From contig CAKMZE010000007.1 in assembly GCA_929200295.1 (NCBI GenBank), positions 18,898 through 35,977 on the forward strand: DNA of 17,080 nucleotides. The letters run 5' to 3'. This stretch comes from an uncultured Alphaproteobacteria bacterium. GTDB taxonomy: Bacteria; Pseudomonadota; Alphaproteobacteria; Rhodobacterales; Rhodobacteraceae. Under the pieces are notes generated by a model. It was not told where the DNA came from. It ran no database searches and worked only from the letters and a program-made list of their open reading frames with translations. The translations under genes were made by a program, and so were the position numbers. Below, piece by piece: positions 1 through 8,008 of the stretch; the stretch's first letter is position 1, and each line of letters opens with the position of its first letter.

Positions 1-1
1 T

Positions 2-589
2 TACCATCCTGCGGAAACGATTGATTGGGCCTGTGGCGCTGCATTAGATCGTTTAGGTTTTGCAACAAGCGGAGAGTTGGCGGCATTTTGGGATATTGTC
101 ACGCCGGATGAGGCAAAAGCCTGGTGCGCGCAAGCGCTTGTGGACAAGCGGATCATGCAGATTGATGTAGAGCAACATGATGGCAGTTTACGCCGGGCTT
201 TCGCGCGTCCACATGTGCTGGATACCACGCTGAAAACGCCCCAACAGCGTGTGCGTATCCTCTCACCATTTGATCCGGCTTTGCGCGATCGCAAGCGGGC
301 TGAGCGGTTGTTTGGCTTTCATTACCGGATTGAGATTTTTGTACCCGCTGCAAAGCGAGAATACGGCTATTATGTTTTTCCGGTGCTTGAGGCGGATAGG
401 CTTATTGGCCGTATTGATATGAAAGCGGATCGTAAAGCCGGGCGTTTGGATGTTACAGCATTTTGGCCGGAGCCTGATATCAAAATAGGCGGTACGCGGC
501 TTGCGCGATTAGACGCCGAGATTACACGCGCTGCAAAATTTGCCGCATGCGATGATATTATCTACGCCGATGGCTGGGTACGCGCCTAA
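2..589 (+). CDS. YcaQ-family winged-helix DNA-repair-type protein, C-terminal part (5' end outside window)
   Basis: The reading frame is open from base 2 to the TAA at 587-589 (195 residues), so the true start lies upstream of the window. The visible part carries hallmarks of the YcaQ/DUF1006 C-terminus: an SPFDP motif followed by [12 protein letters not shown], then [18 protein letters not shown], and further on [12 protein letters not shown]. In E. coli, YcaQ is a DNA glycosylase that unhooks interstrand crosslinks. Its catalytic residues lie in the N-terminal part, which is not visible here, so activity cannot be judged. It converges on dapA with 39 nt between the stops. The family call is firm; the exact repair function is inferred from the family. 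Confidence 0.85.
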   Translation, partial: YHPAETIDWACGAALDRLGFATSGELAAFWDIVTPDEAKAWCAQALVDKRIMQIDVEQHDGSLRRAFARPHVLDTTLKTPQQRVRILSPFDPALRDRKRAERLFGFHYRIEIFVPAAKREYGYYVFPVLEADRLIGRIDMKADRKAGRLDVTAFWPEPDIKIGGTRLARLDAEITRAAKFAACDDIIYADGWVRA

Positions 590-600
590 TCAAATTTGTA

Positions 601-621
601 GGGGGGGCAATTTGCCCACCT
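601..621. terminator. Possible bidirectional terminator hairpin between convergent genes
   Basis: Between the YcaQ-family stop and the dapA stop there is a short inverted repeat: GGGCA, a 3-nt loop ATT, then TGCCC at 605-617. The stem extends past one mismatch into flanking G and C runs (602-603 with 619-620). No clear T-tract follows on either strand, so Rho-independent termination is uncertain. Confidence 0.35.
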
Positions 622-628
622 CCCGTGA

Positions 629-1501
629 TCAATTCAAAAGCCCAGCATAGACCATGGCTGAACGAATTTTCTCTTTCGTGCTGCCAGTAAGTGGAACATG
701 CGGCAGGCGCACATCCTCAGAACACAGACCCAGCAAAGACGCGCCGTATTTTGCGCCAATGAGACCAGGCTCAATAAAGATCGCCTCATGCAATGGCATC
801 AAACGATCAAGCAATGTGAGCGCCTCATCATAACGCCCTGCGAGGGTTGCCTCTTGGAACCTTGCACATAGTGCAGGCGCAACATTTGCGGTCACCGAAA
901 TACAGCCCACACCACCATGGGCATTAAAGCCAAGCGCGGTTGCGTCCTCACCTGAAAGCTGCACAAAATCGACGCCACAGCGCATGCGCTGCTTGGGTAC
1001 GCGGGCGAGATCGCCTGTCGCATCCTTGACACCAATGATATTTGGCAGCTTTGCAAGCGCGCCCATTGTGTCAGGGGTCATATCAACAGCGGAGCGCCCG
1101 GGGATATTATAAATAATCACTGGCAAACCGCAGTCGGCTGCGGCGGCAAAATGGGCATAAAGCCCATCTTGCGTAGGCTTATTATAATAAGGCGTGACAA
1201 CAAGTGCCGCATCCGCCCCTGCGTTTTTTGCGGCTTTGATCAGACGTATCGTCTCGGCGGTGTTATTTGATCCAGCCCCTGCGATCACGGGAACCCGTCC
1301 TGCGGCAGCACTGATGACAGCTGCGACCACTTGATCATGCTCATCATGCGACAGTGTCGGGCTTTCGCCTGTTGTGCCAACAGGCACAAGCCCATTAGAG
1401 CCTTGGTCAATATGCCAATCAACAAGTTTTTTCAGCGCATCAAAATCCACATGCTCGCCCGTGAATGGTGTGATGAGTGCAGGTAAAGACCCCTGAAACA
1501 T
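629..1501 (-). CDS. dapA: 4-hydroxy-tetrahydrodipicolinate synthase
   Basis: A 290-residue cytoplasmic enzyme that condenses pyruvate with aspartate semialdehyde, the first committed step of the diaminopimelate/lysine pathway. The length matches the family. The pyruvate-pocket motif GTTGES is at residues 42-47 (Thr44), the catalytic-triad tyrosines are at 106 (in PYYNKPT) and 131 (in IIYNIPGR), Arg136 matches the substrate-carboxylate-binding arginine, and the Schiff-base lysine is Lys159 in [10 protein letters not shown] downstream [14 protein letters not shown] segment is also typical. The ATG at 1501 is preceded by an AAGGA-type ribosome site about 8 nt away. The gene is divergent from the lytic transglycosylase gene; in many alphaproteobacteria smpB follows dapA, but here the downstream neighbour is a convergent YcaQ-family gene. 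Confidence 0.97.
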   Translation of the reverse strand: MFQGSLPALITPFTGEHVDFDALKKLVDWHIDQGSNGLVPVGTTGESPTLSHDEHDQVVAAVISAAAGRVPVIAGAGSNNTAETIRLIKAAKNAGADAALVVTPYYNKPTQDGLYAHFAAAADCGLPVIIYNIPGRSAVDMTPDTMGALAKLPNIIGVKDATGDLARVPKQRMRCGVDFVQLSGEDATALGFNAHGGVGCISVTANVAPALCARFQEATLAGRYDEALTLLDRLMPLHEAIFIEPGLIGAKYGASLLGLCSEDVRLPHVPLTGSTKEKIRSAMVYAGLLN

Positions 1502-1652
1502 AACGCGCTTCCTTGTGTATTGAGACGGATTCGTCTGCTGGTTATCAATAGCTCACTCCTAGACAGCTTTCCGCTGATTGCCAAGTTTACCGTTGCTGTT
1601 TGTGTCGTTGTGCGTACCTATGTTGCGACAATCACAGATTTATGGCGGCTTG
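1502..1652. promoter_or_regulatory. Divergent promoter region dapA / lytic transglycosylase
   Basis: 151 nt separate the dapA ATG from the preferred transglycosylase ATG, so both promoters must sit here. A possible plus-strand pair is TTGCTG (1593-1598), 16 nt, TACCTA (1615-1620). For dapA, TTGATA on the minus strand (1543-1548) is a reasonable -35, but the matching -10 is poor. These are eye-level matches only. Confidence 0.3.
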
Positions 1653-3731
1653 ATGCGTCTACGAAGTGTTCTTTTCCTTGTGCTATATCTCAATATGGCC
1701 AGTTTCGCGTCTGCATTCGAGGTGCCATCGCAACGCATTGCGGCCATTGATGCGGCTGATGCAGATGATTTTGATACAGCCCTTACGCTTGCTGCAAGTG
1801 ATCCGCTGACGCGCGATATTGTGCAGTGGATTATCCTGCGCAAAGGCCATGATGATTTCGCAGAATATCAAACCCATTTGCAAAGGCGCCCGGATTGGCC
1901 CGGGCAAGACCGTTTGCGTGCCCGCGCAGAAGAAGCAATGCCAGAGGGGCTGCCGCCTGAGGATGTTATTGCATGGTTTGCAGATCAGCCGCCCCTGACC
2001 GGTGAGGGCACGCGCCATTTGGTCGAGGCTTATTTGCAGCTTGAGCAAGGCGAGGATGCGCTGTTAACGCTGAAGACCGCTTGGATGGATTTGCGCCTTA
2101 CGGTCACAGGGTTTGCGACGTTACAAGATGGGTTTGGCGATATTTTAGAGCGCTATCATCCCCAACGGGTTGATGCGCTTTTGTGGCGTTGGCGTGTGGA
2201 AGACGCGCGTAAGATGCTGCCTTTGCTGGATGAGGATCAAGAGGCGCTGGCGCGTGCGCGTATCGGCTACATCCAAAACACGACGGGCTTGTCTGATCTG
2301 GTGGCTTCCGTGCCTGAAACGCTCAAAGATCATCCCGGGCTTGCCTATGATCGCTATAGCTGGTTGGCAAAACGCGGGCGCAAGCAAGAGGCGGTCGACA
2401 TTCTTTTGGCGCGTGAGGCAGAGCTTGGTGAGCCATTTCGCTGGTCGGGATGGCGGCGTTCACTTGCACGTTGGGATATGCGTGAAGGACGGATTGACCG
2501 GGCTTATGTCTTGGCCGCAGAGCATGGCTTGCAAGAGGGGCAAGCCTATGCAGATCTTGAATGGCTCGCGGGGTATATCAGTCTTTATTACCGCAAAGAG
2601 CCGCGTCAGGCGCTTGTGCATTTTGACCGGGTCGCAGCGGCGGTGGATAGCCCAATATCGCTTGGGCGTGCGGGATATTGGCGCGCGCGGGCTTATGAGG
2701 ATTTAGACGATATGACCGCTGCGCGTGCCGCTTATGGAGAGGCGGCGCAACATCAAACAGGGTTTTATGGTCTGCTTGCAGCTGATGCTTTGGGATTAGC
2801 GCTTGATCCGCGTTTAACCGGGGCGGCAGACCCGCAAGAATGGCGGGGTGCCGATGTGATGACGCAAGATTTGACGCAAGCGGCACTTGCGTTTCTTGCG
2901 GCAGGTGACCGGACATGGGCTGTAACATTCTTTGCTGAACTGGGACGCGTTTTACCTGCACAGGATATTGCGCAGCTGTCAGCATATTTGCAGCATATCA
3001 ATGATCCTTATTTCGCGGTGCTATTGGGCAAGGCTGCGGCGGCGCGTGGGATCATTGTCCCGTCGGCCTACTTCCCGCTGCATGAGATGAAGGATATGGA
3101 TTTGCCGGTTGATCCGGCGCTTGCACTTGCGATTGCGCGACGCGAAAGCGAGTTTTCCATTGCGGCGGGCAGCCCTGTTGGCGCTTTGGGTATGATGCAG
3201 TTGATGCCTGCCACCGCGCAGGAAATGGCAGGGTTTGTCGGCCTGCCTTATGCCAAGACGCGGCTGACCCAAGATTGGCAATATAACGTGACGCTGGGCG
3301 CGCGATATTTGCAGGTGTTGCAGGATCAATTTGGGGCATCGCCTGCGCAGATCACCGCGGGCTATAATGCCGGCCCATCGCGACCTGAAGGATGGATGGA
3401 CCGCTTTGGTGACCCACGAGTGGGCGAGATTGATGTTGTGGACTGGATTGAACATATCCCCTTTCGTGAAACCCGCAATTACGTAATGCGGGTGACGGAG
3501 GCGATCCCAGTTTACCGGGCGCGTTTGCAACAAGAGGGTGGTCCGGTTTCGTTTCATGCGCTGTTGACAGGACAAAAGCCGCTCATCCGTCCGGTGGCAC
3601 GGGACACAGAACTGTCTGCGATGCCTGAGGAGGAGAGCAGCTCTTTACAATCTCAAGATGGCGCAGCTTCACCCGTGGCGCGCCCGGCGCCATTGCCAAG
3701 GGTCAGGCCGATCCCGCGTGCCGGTGAGTGA
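1653..3731 (+). CDS. Periplasmic soluble lytic murein transglycosylase (Slt family)
   Basis: Predicted 692-residue exported enzyme that cleaves the MurNAc-GlcNAc bond of peptidoglycan to give 1,6-anhydro products. The ATG at 1653 is preferred over an in-frame TTG at 1578 because it begins directly with a signal peptide: basic MRLR, a hydrophobic core, and an A-S-A cleavage site around residues 19-21. Residues about 25-440 form the long helical superhelix region typical of Slt70. The catalytic domain follows: ARRESEF with the catalytic Glu at 498, GALGMMQLMPATA, NVTLGARYL, and AGYNAGPSR. The C-terminal 50 or so residues are Pro/Arg/Ser-rich and probably disordered. The ribosome site is weak. 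Family assignment is secure; no more specific name is given. Confidence 0.93.
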   Translation: MRLRSVLFLVLYLNMASFASAFEVPSQRIAAIDAADADDFDTALTLAASDPLTRDIVQWIILRKGHDDFAEYQTHLQRRPDWPGQDRLRARAEEAMPEGLPPEDVIAWFADQPPLTGEGTRHLVEAYLQLEQGEDALLTLKTAWMDLRLTVTGFATLQDGFGDILERYHPQRVDALLWRWRVEDARKMLPLLDEDQEALARARIGYIQNTTGLSDLVASVPETLKDHPGLAYDRYSWLAKRGRKQEAVDILLAREAELGEPFRWSGWRRSLARWDMREGRIDRAYVLAAEHGLQEGQAYADLEWLAGYISLYYRKEPRQALVHFDRVAAAVDSPISLGRAGYWRARAYEDLDDMTAARAAYGEAAQHQTGFYGLLAADALGLALDPRLTGAADPQEWRGADVMTQDLTQAALAFLAAGDRTWAVTFFAELGRVLPAQDIAQLSAYLQHINDPYFAVLLGKAAAARGIIVPSAYFPLHEMKDMDLPVDPALALAIARRESEFSIAAGSPVGALGMMQLMPATAQEMAGFVGLPYAKTRLTQDWQYNVTLGARYLQVLQDQFGASPAQITAGYNAGPSRPEGWMDRFGDPRVGEIDVVDWIEHIPFRETRNYVMRVTEAIPVYRARLQQEGGPVSFHALLTGQKPLIRPVARDTELSAMPEEESSSLQSQDGAASPVARPAPLPRVRPIPRAGE

Positions 3732-3782
3732 CGCGCGCGACGTTTTTTCAAACGCCGCGACGCCCCACCCACCGTCCCGTAA
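3729..3782. repeat. Degenerate copy A of the short GC-rich repeat family
   Basis: The core at 3752-3782 aligns without gaps to the end of the repeat at 9689-9730, sharing GACGCCCC and CCCACCGTCCCG with few mismatches over 31 nt. It begins essentially at the stop codon of the transglycosylase gene, as the copy at 9689 does for its upstream gene. The first part (a CGCGCG stretch, then a T-run) is diverged. Confidence 0.6.
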
Positions 3783-3821
3783 GATGTGATATGCGAGGGG
3801 CAATATCCAGACGTGCCTACC

Positions 3822-3884
3822 CCTGGGGGCCGGCCCCCAGACACGACACACCTGGGGGCCAGCCCCCAGACCCCCGGGATATTT
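3822..3884. repeat. Twin palindromic hairpins, probable terminator/intergenic repeat
   Basis: Two near-identical 21-nt units (3822-3842 and 3851-3871, one mismatch) each centre on an inverted repeat. The first, CTGGGGGCCGGCCCCCAG (3823-3840), is a perfect 18-nt palindrome; the second has one central asymmetry. A CCCCCGGGATATTT tail follows. They sit between the convergent transglycosylase and DMT-transporter genes, so they could stop transcription from both sides. Similar CTGGGGGC/CCCCCGGG intergenic repeats are, from memory, common in Rhodobacterales. Confidence 0.6.
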
Positions 3885-3906
3885 CAAAACCTAAGAATGA
3901 GAGGGG

Positions 3907-4767
3907 TTATGATTTGCTGTATTTCAGAGTGAAAATACCTGCAAAGATCACAATAAATGCGCCAAGCATAACTTGGGGTGAGAGGGTTTCGCCAAAGATC
4001 CAAATGCCGATGAGGCTGGCGAAGACCAATTGGAAATAGGCGAAGGGTTGGATCGCGCTTGCCTCTGATAGCGCATAGGCTTTGATCAAAGTGTAATGCC
4101 CTGCGGCCCCTGTGATGCATAGGGCAATCATCCATCCCCAGTCGGGTTGTGTCATTGGCTCCCAATACCAGATGCCGATTATGGTCATTAGGATGGCCCC
4201 GGCTGTGCCTGTCCAAAAGAATGAGGTTGCCGGACTGTCTTGCCGTGCGACATAGCGGTTGAGCAAGGCGTAAAGCGCGAACATCATTGCAGATGCAAGG
4301 GGGATGAATGCAGTGGGTGCGAAAATCGTCTCTTGCGGTCGCAAGATGATGATCACCCCGCAGAACCCAAGGAAAATCGCCATCCAGCGCGCGCGGCCCA
4401 CCTTTTCGCCCAATATGGGCCCGGAGAGGGCCGCGACAATCAGAGGGTAGCTTGCGAAAATAGCGTGGCTTTCAACCAAACCGAGCTGTACAAAAGCGAG
4501 CACCATCACGCAGACCTCAGCGGCGAGAAGCACGCCGCGAAACGCTTGGACAATGGGCTGTTTCGTGGCTGCTGCTGCGCGGATTGAGCCGGCCTGCCGA
4601 TAGGCCAGCGCAATGACAAAGGCGGCAAAGAACCAATAGCGGATCATCACAATCATCAGCACGTTATATTCGGTCGCCAGATGACGGCTGATCCCATCTT
4701 GGATGGCAAAAATAACCATCGTGATGATCATAAATGTCATGCCAGAGCGGTTATCCTGCATGATCAT
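3907..4767 (-). CDS. DMT-superfamily (EamA) inner-membrane transporter
   Basis: 286 residues with about ten hydrophobic segments in two homologous halves, the usual EamA layout. The first half begins with a membrane segment that includes FAIQDGISRHLA. The family-typical ASYPLIVAALSGPILGEK comes near the end of the first repeat, and its counterpart FAYFQLVFASLIGIWIFGE near the end of the second. Such proteins usually export metabolites or amino acids; the substrate cannot be read from sequence. The ATG at 4767-4765 overlaps the mnmD stop in an ATGA arrangement and has no clear ribosome site, suggesting translational coupling. A second ATG lies two codons in, at 4761. Confidence 0.9.
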   Translation of the reverse strand: MIMQDNRSGMTFMIITMVIFAIQDGISRHLATEYNVLMIVMIRYWFFAAFVIALAYRQAGSIRAAAATKQPIVQAFRGVLLAAEVCVMVLAFVQLGLVESHAIFASYPLIVAALSGPILGEKVGRARWMAIFLGFCGVIIILRPQETIFAPTAFIPLASAMMFALYALLNRYVARQDSPATSFFWTGTAGAILMTIIGIWYWEPMTQPDWGWMIALCITGAAGHYTLIKAYALSEASAIQPFAYFQLVFASLIGIWIFGETLSPQVMLGAFIVIFAGIFTLKYSKS

Positions 4768-5447
4768 ATTTTTGCGCCCACGCTCATGTGCCGTTTGCGG
4801 CCATAGCCGGGGATGCGTGTGATTTCAAAGCCCGCATCCGCAAGCCCACGGCGCACGTGGCCTGCGGCGGTATAGGTGGCACAGGTGCCACGTTGTTTGG
4901 TCTTTTCCGCCACAGATTTGAGCAGCTCTGGTGCCCAAAGCGCGGGGTTTTTGGCAGGTGAAAACCCATCAAGAAACCATGCATCCGCAGCACCCTGCCA
5001 TTGGGGCAGGGTGTCTCGGGCGTCACCGATGATCACATGCAAGCTGACACCTTGAGTAATCACAGTTGGTGTGATTTGGATGTCATCCCACGCTTGAATA
5101 AGAGCCGGGGTAAAGGGCGCAAGTTGAGGGAATCCTGCAAGCGCCTGTGCGGCGGCATCGGCTGTGATGGGAAACGCCTCAAAACTGGTGAAATGCAAAT
5201 GACCGCAGGGTGCAGATGCCCATAGTTGCATCGTCGCCAGAAAGTTAAGCCCGGTGCCAAACCCAAGCTCTGCGATGTGAAACCCATCGCAAAACCGCTC
5301 TGGCAGGTTATTGCCGTCTAAAAAGACATGTTTGGTTTCGGCAAGACCATCGTCGAGCGAATAATAGGGATCATCGAATTGGGCAGAGATCGGAACTTGG
5401 CCGTTCTGCGTGTCACGCCAATATAGATTTGGTCTCTGGTTGCTCAT
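4764..5447 (-). CDS. mnmD: tRNA (5-methylaminomethyl-2-thiouridine34) methyltransferase, stand-alone MnmC N-terminal domain
   Basis: A 227-residue SAM-dependent methyltransferase of the DUF752/MnmC-N family, which methylates nm5(s2)U34 of certain tRNAs as the last step of mnm5s2U synthesis. Visible features are the SAM-binding ELGFGTGLNF (60-69), GDARDTLPQW (141-150), the diagnostic FLDGFSPAKNP (158-168), ATYTAAGHVRRGL (190-202), and the C-terminal GYGRKRHM (214-221). In gammaproteobacteria this domain is fused to an FAD oxidoreductase; here it is separate, and a candidate for the other half is transcribed divergently 49 nt away. The ATG at 5447 is preceded by AAGG at about 9 nt. Confidence 0.92.
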   Translation of the reverse strand: MSNQRPNLYWRDTQNGQVPISAQFDDPYYSLDDGLAETKHVFLDGNNLPERFCDGFHIAELGFGTGLNFLATMQLWASAPCGHLHFTSFEAFPITADAAAQALAGFPQLAPFTPALIQAWDDIQITPTVITQGVSLHVIIGDARDTLPQWQGAADAWFLDGFSPAKNPALWAPELLKSVAEKTKQRGTCATYTAAGHVRRGLADAGFEITRIPGYGRKRHMSVGAKI

Positions 5448-5496
5448 GCGATCATGCCTTATGAGGATGATCTATCTTTGGCGAGAGGATCACGGA

Positions 5497-6534
5497 ATGG
5501 CAACGGCAGATGTGACGGTCCGGGGGGCGGGGGTCTTTGGATTAAGCGTTGCGTTTGCCTGTGCTAGCAGGGGCGCGCGCGTGCAGGTGATCGACCCGCA
5601 TGGCGTTGGGGCAGGGGCCAGTGGTGGTATCGTCGGTGCGCTTGCGCCGCATGTGCCAGAGCAATGGAATGCAAAAAAAGCCTTTCAGCTTGAAAGCCTC
5701 TTGATGGCAGAGCGCTATTGGGGCTCTGTGACACATGCAGGCGGCGCGGAAACAGGCTATGTCCGGTCGGGTCGGTTGCAGCCCTTGCCAGATCTGGTGG
5801 CAGTGACGCGTGCCAAAGAGCGTGCAAAGGGTGCGGAGACTTTGTGGCAAGGGCAGGCGTGCTGGGCGGTTACCCCCTCTGAGACGGATGGATGGATGCC
5901 CGCCTCAGCAACCGGGATGATCATCCATGATACGCTTTCTGCGTTGATCCATCCGCGCAAAGCGGTGCAGGCTTTGGCCGCAGCGATCCAGGCCATGGGG
6001 GGGCAGATATCGACCCAGGGCGTGGATGCGGGCGCTGTGGTCTGGGCGACCGGATGGCAAGGATTGCAAGAGATGACAGCGCAGCATCACCGCATTGTGG
6101 GCAATGGGGTAAAGGGGCAGGCGGCGTTATTGCGCTATGATGCCAGCGGCGAGCCGCAGCTCTTTATTGATGGTTTGCATATCATCCCGCATCTGGATGG
6201 GACCGTTGCGATTGGATCGACCTCGGAACGTGAATTTGAGAGCGCAGAGGACACGGATCATCAGCTTGATGGCTTGCTTCGCAAAGCGGTCTCAGCATTG
6301 CCTATTTTGGCAGATGCGTCTGTGATTGCACGTTGGGCTGGCGTGCGCCCGCGCAGCCGCAGCCGCGCACCGATGCTGGGGCGGCATCCGTTTGTCAAAG
6401 GTGCCTTTGTTGCGAATGGTGGGTTTAAGATCGGCTTTGGCATGGCGCCACTTGCGGGTGAGGTGATGGCAGATCTGATTTTAGAGGGTGAGGATCGCAT
6501 CCCAGCTGATTTCGCGCCACAGGTGTCGTTATAA
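5497..6534 (+). CDS. FAD-dependent oxidoreductase (DAO family), candidate separate MnmC C-terminal half
   Basis: 345 residues. The start at 5497 is chosen because GAGAGGA (5483-5489) sits 7 nt upstream and the Rossmann motif follows at once: VTVRGAGVFG with GxGxxG at 10-15, an acidic residue ending strand 2 (Asp33 in VQVIDPHG), and GAGASGG at 38-44. The following GALAPH resembles the GASGNxxGALYP stretch of MnmC and the GASxxxxG of ThiO/glycine oxidase. The C-terminal RPRSRSRAPMLG and GGFKIGFGMAPLAGEVMADL are typical of this family. Divergent placement next to mnmD suggests it supplies the cmnm5U-to-nm5U oxidation, but glycine-oxidase-like activity cannot be excluded. Its stop is 24 nt from the convergent hydratase stop. 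Confidence 0.8.
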   Translation: MATADVTVRGAGVFGLSVAFACASRGARVQVIDPHGVGAGASGGIVGALAPHVPEQWNAKKAFQLESLLMAERYWGSVTHAGGAETGYVRSGRLQPLPDLVAVTRAKERAKGAETLWQGQACWAVTPSETDGWMPASATGMIIHDTLSALIHPRKAVQALAAAIQAMGGQISTQGVDAGAVVWATGWQGLQEMTAQHHRIVGNGVKGQAALLRYDASGEPQLFIDGLHIIPHLDGTVAIGSTSEREFESAEDTDHQLDGLLRKAVSALPILADASVIARWAGVRPRSRSRAPMLGRHPFVKGAFVANGGFKIGFGMAPLAGEVMADLILEGEDRIPADFAPQVSL

Positions 6535-6558
6535 GAACAATGCCAAGACTATCGGGAT

Positions 6559-7353
6559 TTATGCGCTTGCCGTGGCAATCATACATTGGCGTCCATCCGG
6601 GCCGCGCACCCATGCGTTCCCGGCCTTCCAACATAGCTGCGCCGTTTCATGCTGCAACAGTGGACTGGTCGCGCGGTATTCAAATGTGCGCAGCGTGCCA
6701 AGCATATGGGTCGCAAGCGCCATTAGCATATGCGCCAATAGCGGGCCATGCACGACAAGACCCGCGTAGTTTTCGGTATGGGTCGCATAGGGCGCATCAT
6801 AATGGATGCGGTGGCCATTGAAGGTGAGCGCAGAATAACGAAAGAGCTGTGTGGTGGAAAACTGGATCTCTTCGCGAAACTCTTCGTCCTGTGCGGCGAT
6901 GGGGACATCGGCTGGTGGGGCGGTGGCTGCGCGGTAGACGAGCTCTTGCCATTCGCTCAGCACCAGAGATTGACGTTGTCTGATGTCATGTCTGATCCGC
7001 ACAAAGCCGAGTGGCCCGGTGCGGCCAGTTTTACGTGTGACATTTTCGATTATGCTGGTCTGCTCGGCGCGAATACCCGCGAGAAGGGGCGTATGAAACA
7101 CCAATCGCCCCGCGGCCCACATGCGCCGCTGTAGCCCCAGATCAGGTATAAACCCACCTGTCGTGGCATGGCCATCTTGGCCTAATGCCATGTCTGGCTG
7201 GGGGTCCCAGAAATAAATCTGATGCGCAAAGGGCGGCAGCGGGTCTCCGGTGTTGGTAGATGGCGTTTGCCCAAGCGTGGCCTCAAGCGCGCGGGCACGT
7301 GCTGGGTCCAGTGTGTCCGTGATGACGCGCGATTGAGACGGGGCTTGCACCAT
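6559..7353 (-). CDS. MaoC/HTD2-type acyl-CoA hydratase (mesaconyl-C4-CoA hydratase-like)
   Basis: 264 residues with a two-part double-hotdog layout. The N-terminal FAS1-like dehydratase half includes FHTPLLAGIRAEQ (86-98) and a hydrophobic RTGPLGFV. The C-terminal MaoC half has FRYSALTFNGHRIHYD (171-186), where the Asn-Gly-His region carries the usual hydratase residues, and GLVVHGPLLA (198-207). This pattern matches proteins annotated as HTD2 or itaconyl/mesaconyl-CoA hydratase, which hydrate short branched enoyl-CoAs. The real substrate is unknown. The gene follows the FMN reductase gene with only 2 nt between them, so they are almost certainly co-transcribed. Confidence 0.82.
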   Translation of the reverse strand: MVQAPSQSRVITDTLDPARARALEATLGQTPSTNTGDPLPPFAHQIYFWDPQPDMALGQDGHATTGGFIPDLGLQRRMWAAGRLVFHTPLLAGIRAEQTSIIENVTRKTGRTGPLGFVRIRHDIRQRQSLVLSEWQELVYRAATAPPADVPIAAQDEEFREEIQFSTTQLFRYSALTFNGHRIHYDAPYATHTENYAGLVVHGPLLAHMLMALATHMLGTLRTFEYRATSPLLQHETAQLCWKAGNAWVRGPDGRQCMIATASA

Positions 7354-7355
7354 CG

Positions 7356-7886
7356 CTAGGTTGCCGCTTTGAGACGGTGCATGAGATCAGAGAGGGCTTT
7401 CATATAGCGTTCGTTTGTTAATGTGCCTTCTGTATCAAATGCGTTGCGGTTTTCAGCAACGAGCACCTCGGGCCCGCATATGAGACGCGGGCGAAACGGG
7501 ACGAGACAGCTGATCAGCGCTGTTTGTGCGCGTTCGCCGCCTGCACGGCCTGCGGTTGCTGACATGATCGCAACGGGCTTATCAGCCCAAGGATTGCCCT
7601 CGGCTCGGCTGATCCAATCGAGCGCATTTTTCAGCACGCCAGACAGCGATTTGTTATATTCAGGCGTTGCAATGATCACCGCATCGGCTTGCGCGATTTG
7701 GCTGGCAACTGTTTGCACCACATCAGGCAGGCCGCTCTCGGCTTCGAGATCGCCATCATATAGCGGAAAGCGCAGATCAGCTGCGATATAGTGATCAGGG
7801 GCAAAGACCGTGGCGGCATTGCGCAAAAGTGCGGAGTTGGTCGACGCTTTGCGCAACGCGCCAGACAGGCCGAGAAGAGTTGTCAT
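7356..7886 (-). CDS. NADPH-dependent FMN reductase (flavodoxin-like quinone/azo reductase family)
   Basis: 176 residues, the typical size of this family. The FMN-phosphate loop is GLSGALRKASTN (6-17), and the signature TPEYNKSLSGVLKNALDW (74-91) contains the PEYN and G-x-LKNA-DW elements of the ChrR/YieF-type reductases. These flavoproteins reduce quinones, flavins, azo compounds or chromate using NAD(P)H. It is the first gene of a two-gene minus-strand unit with the hydratase. The ATG at 7886 is preceded by AAGGGA about 9 nt away. The physiological acceptor cannot be inferred. Confidence 0.9.
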   Translation of the reverse strand: MTTLLGLSGALRKASTNSALLRNAATVFAPDHYIAADLRFPLYDGDLEAESGLPDVVQTVASQIAQADAVIIATPEYNKSLSGVLKNALDWISRAEGNPWADKPVAIMSATAGRAGGERAQTALISCLVPFRPRLICGPEVLVAENRNAFDTEGTLTNERYMKALSDLMHRLKAAT

Positions 7887-8008
7887 CGTGAAATATCCCT
7901 TAGCGATGGTATGAAACTAACTTAATCAATTGCCCAAGGTTTCCAAGTGGCTTGCGTGTGCGCTGTTGCTGACACATTGTGCGTTAATAAAGATAAAGGA
8001 GCGCAAGC
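7887..8008. promoter_or_regulatory. Divergent promoter region FMN reductase / ThDP enzyme
   Basis: The 122-nt gap must hold promoters for both divergent genes. AAGGAG at 7996-8001 lies 7 nt before the GTG at 8009 and supports that start. A TTGCTGACA stretch at 7966-7974 could carry a -35 for the plus-strand gene, but no convincing -10 is seen. The half nearer the FMN reductase is AT-rich, with no clear palindrome. Confidence 0.3.

Noticed and set aside
1520..1532. Small inverted repeat GACGGATTCGTC near dapA
   Set aside because: Arms are too short and include a mismatch; not convincing as an operator.
1578..1652. TTG-start N-terminal extension of the transglycosylase
   Set aside because: It would place extra residues before a clear signal peptide; the ATG at 1653 starts exactly at the signal peptide.
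2170..2706. Plus-strand ORF of about 180 codons within the transglycosylase gene
   Set aside because: Frame-shifted shadow of the transglycosylase; Arg/Trp/Cys-rich composition typical of out-of-frame reading.
5410..5496. N-terminal extension of the FAD oxidoreductase overlapping mnmD
   Set aside because: A strong ribosome site and the Rossmann motif place the start at 5497; the extension would overlap the start of mnmD on the other strand.
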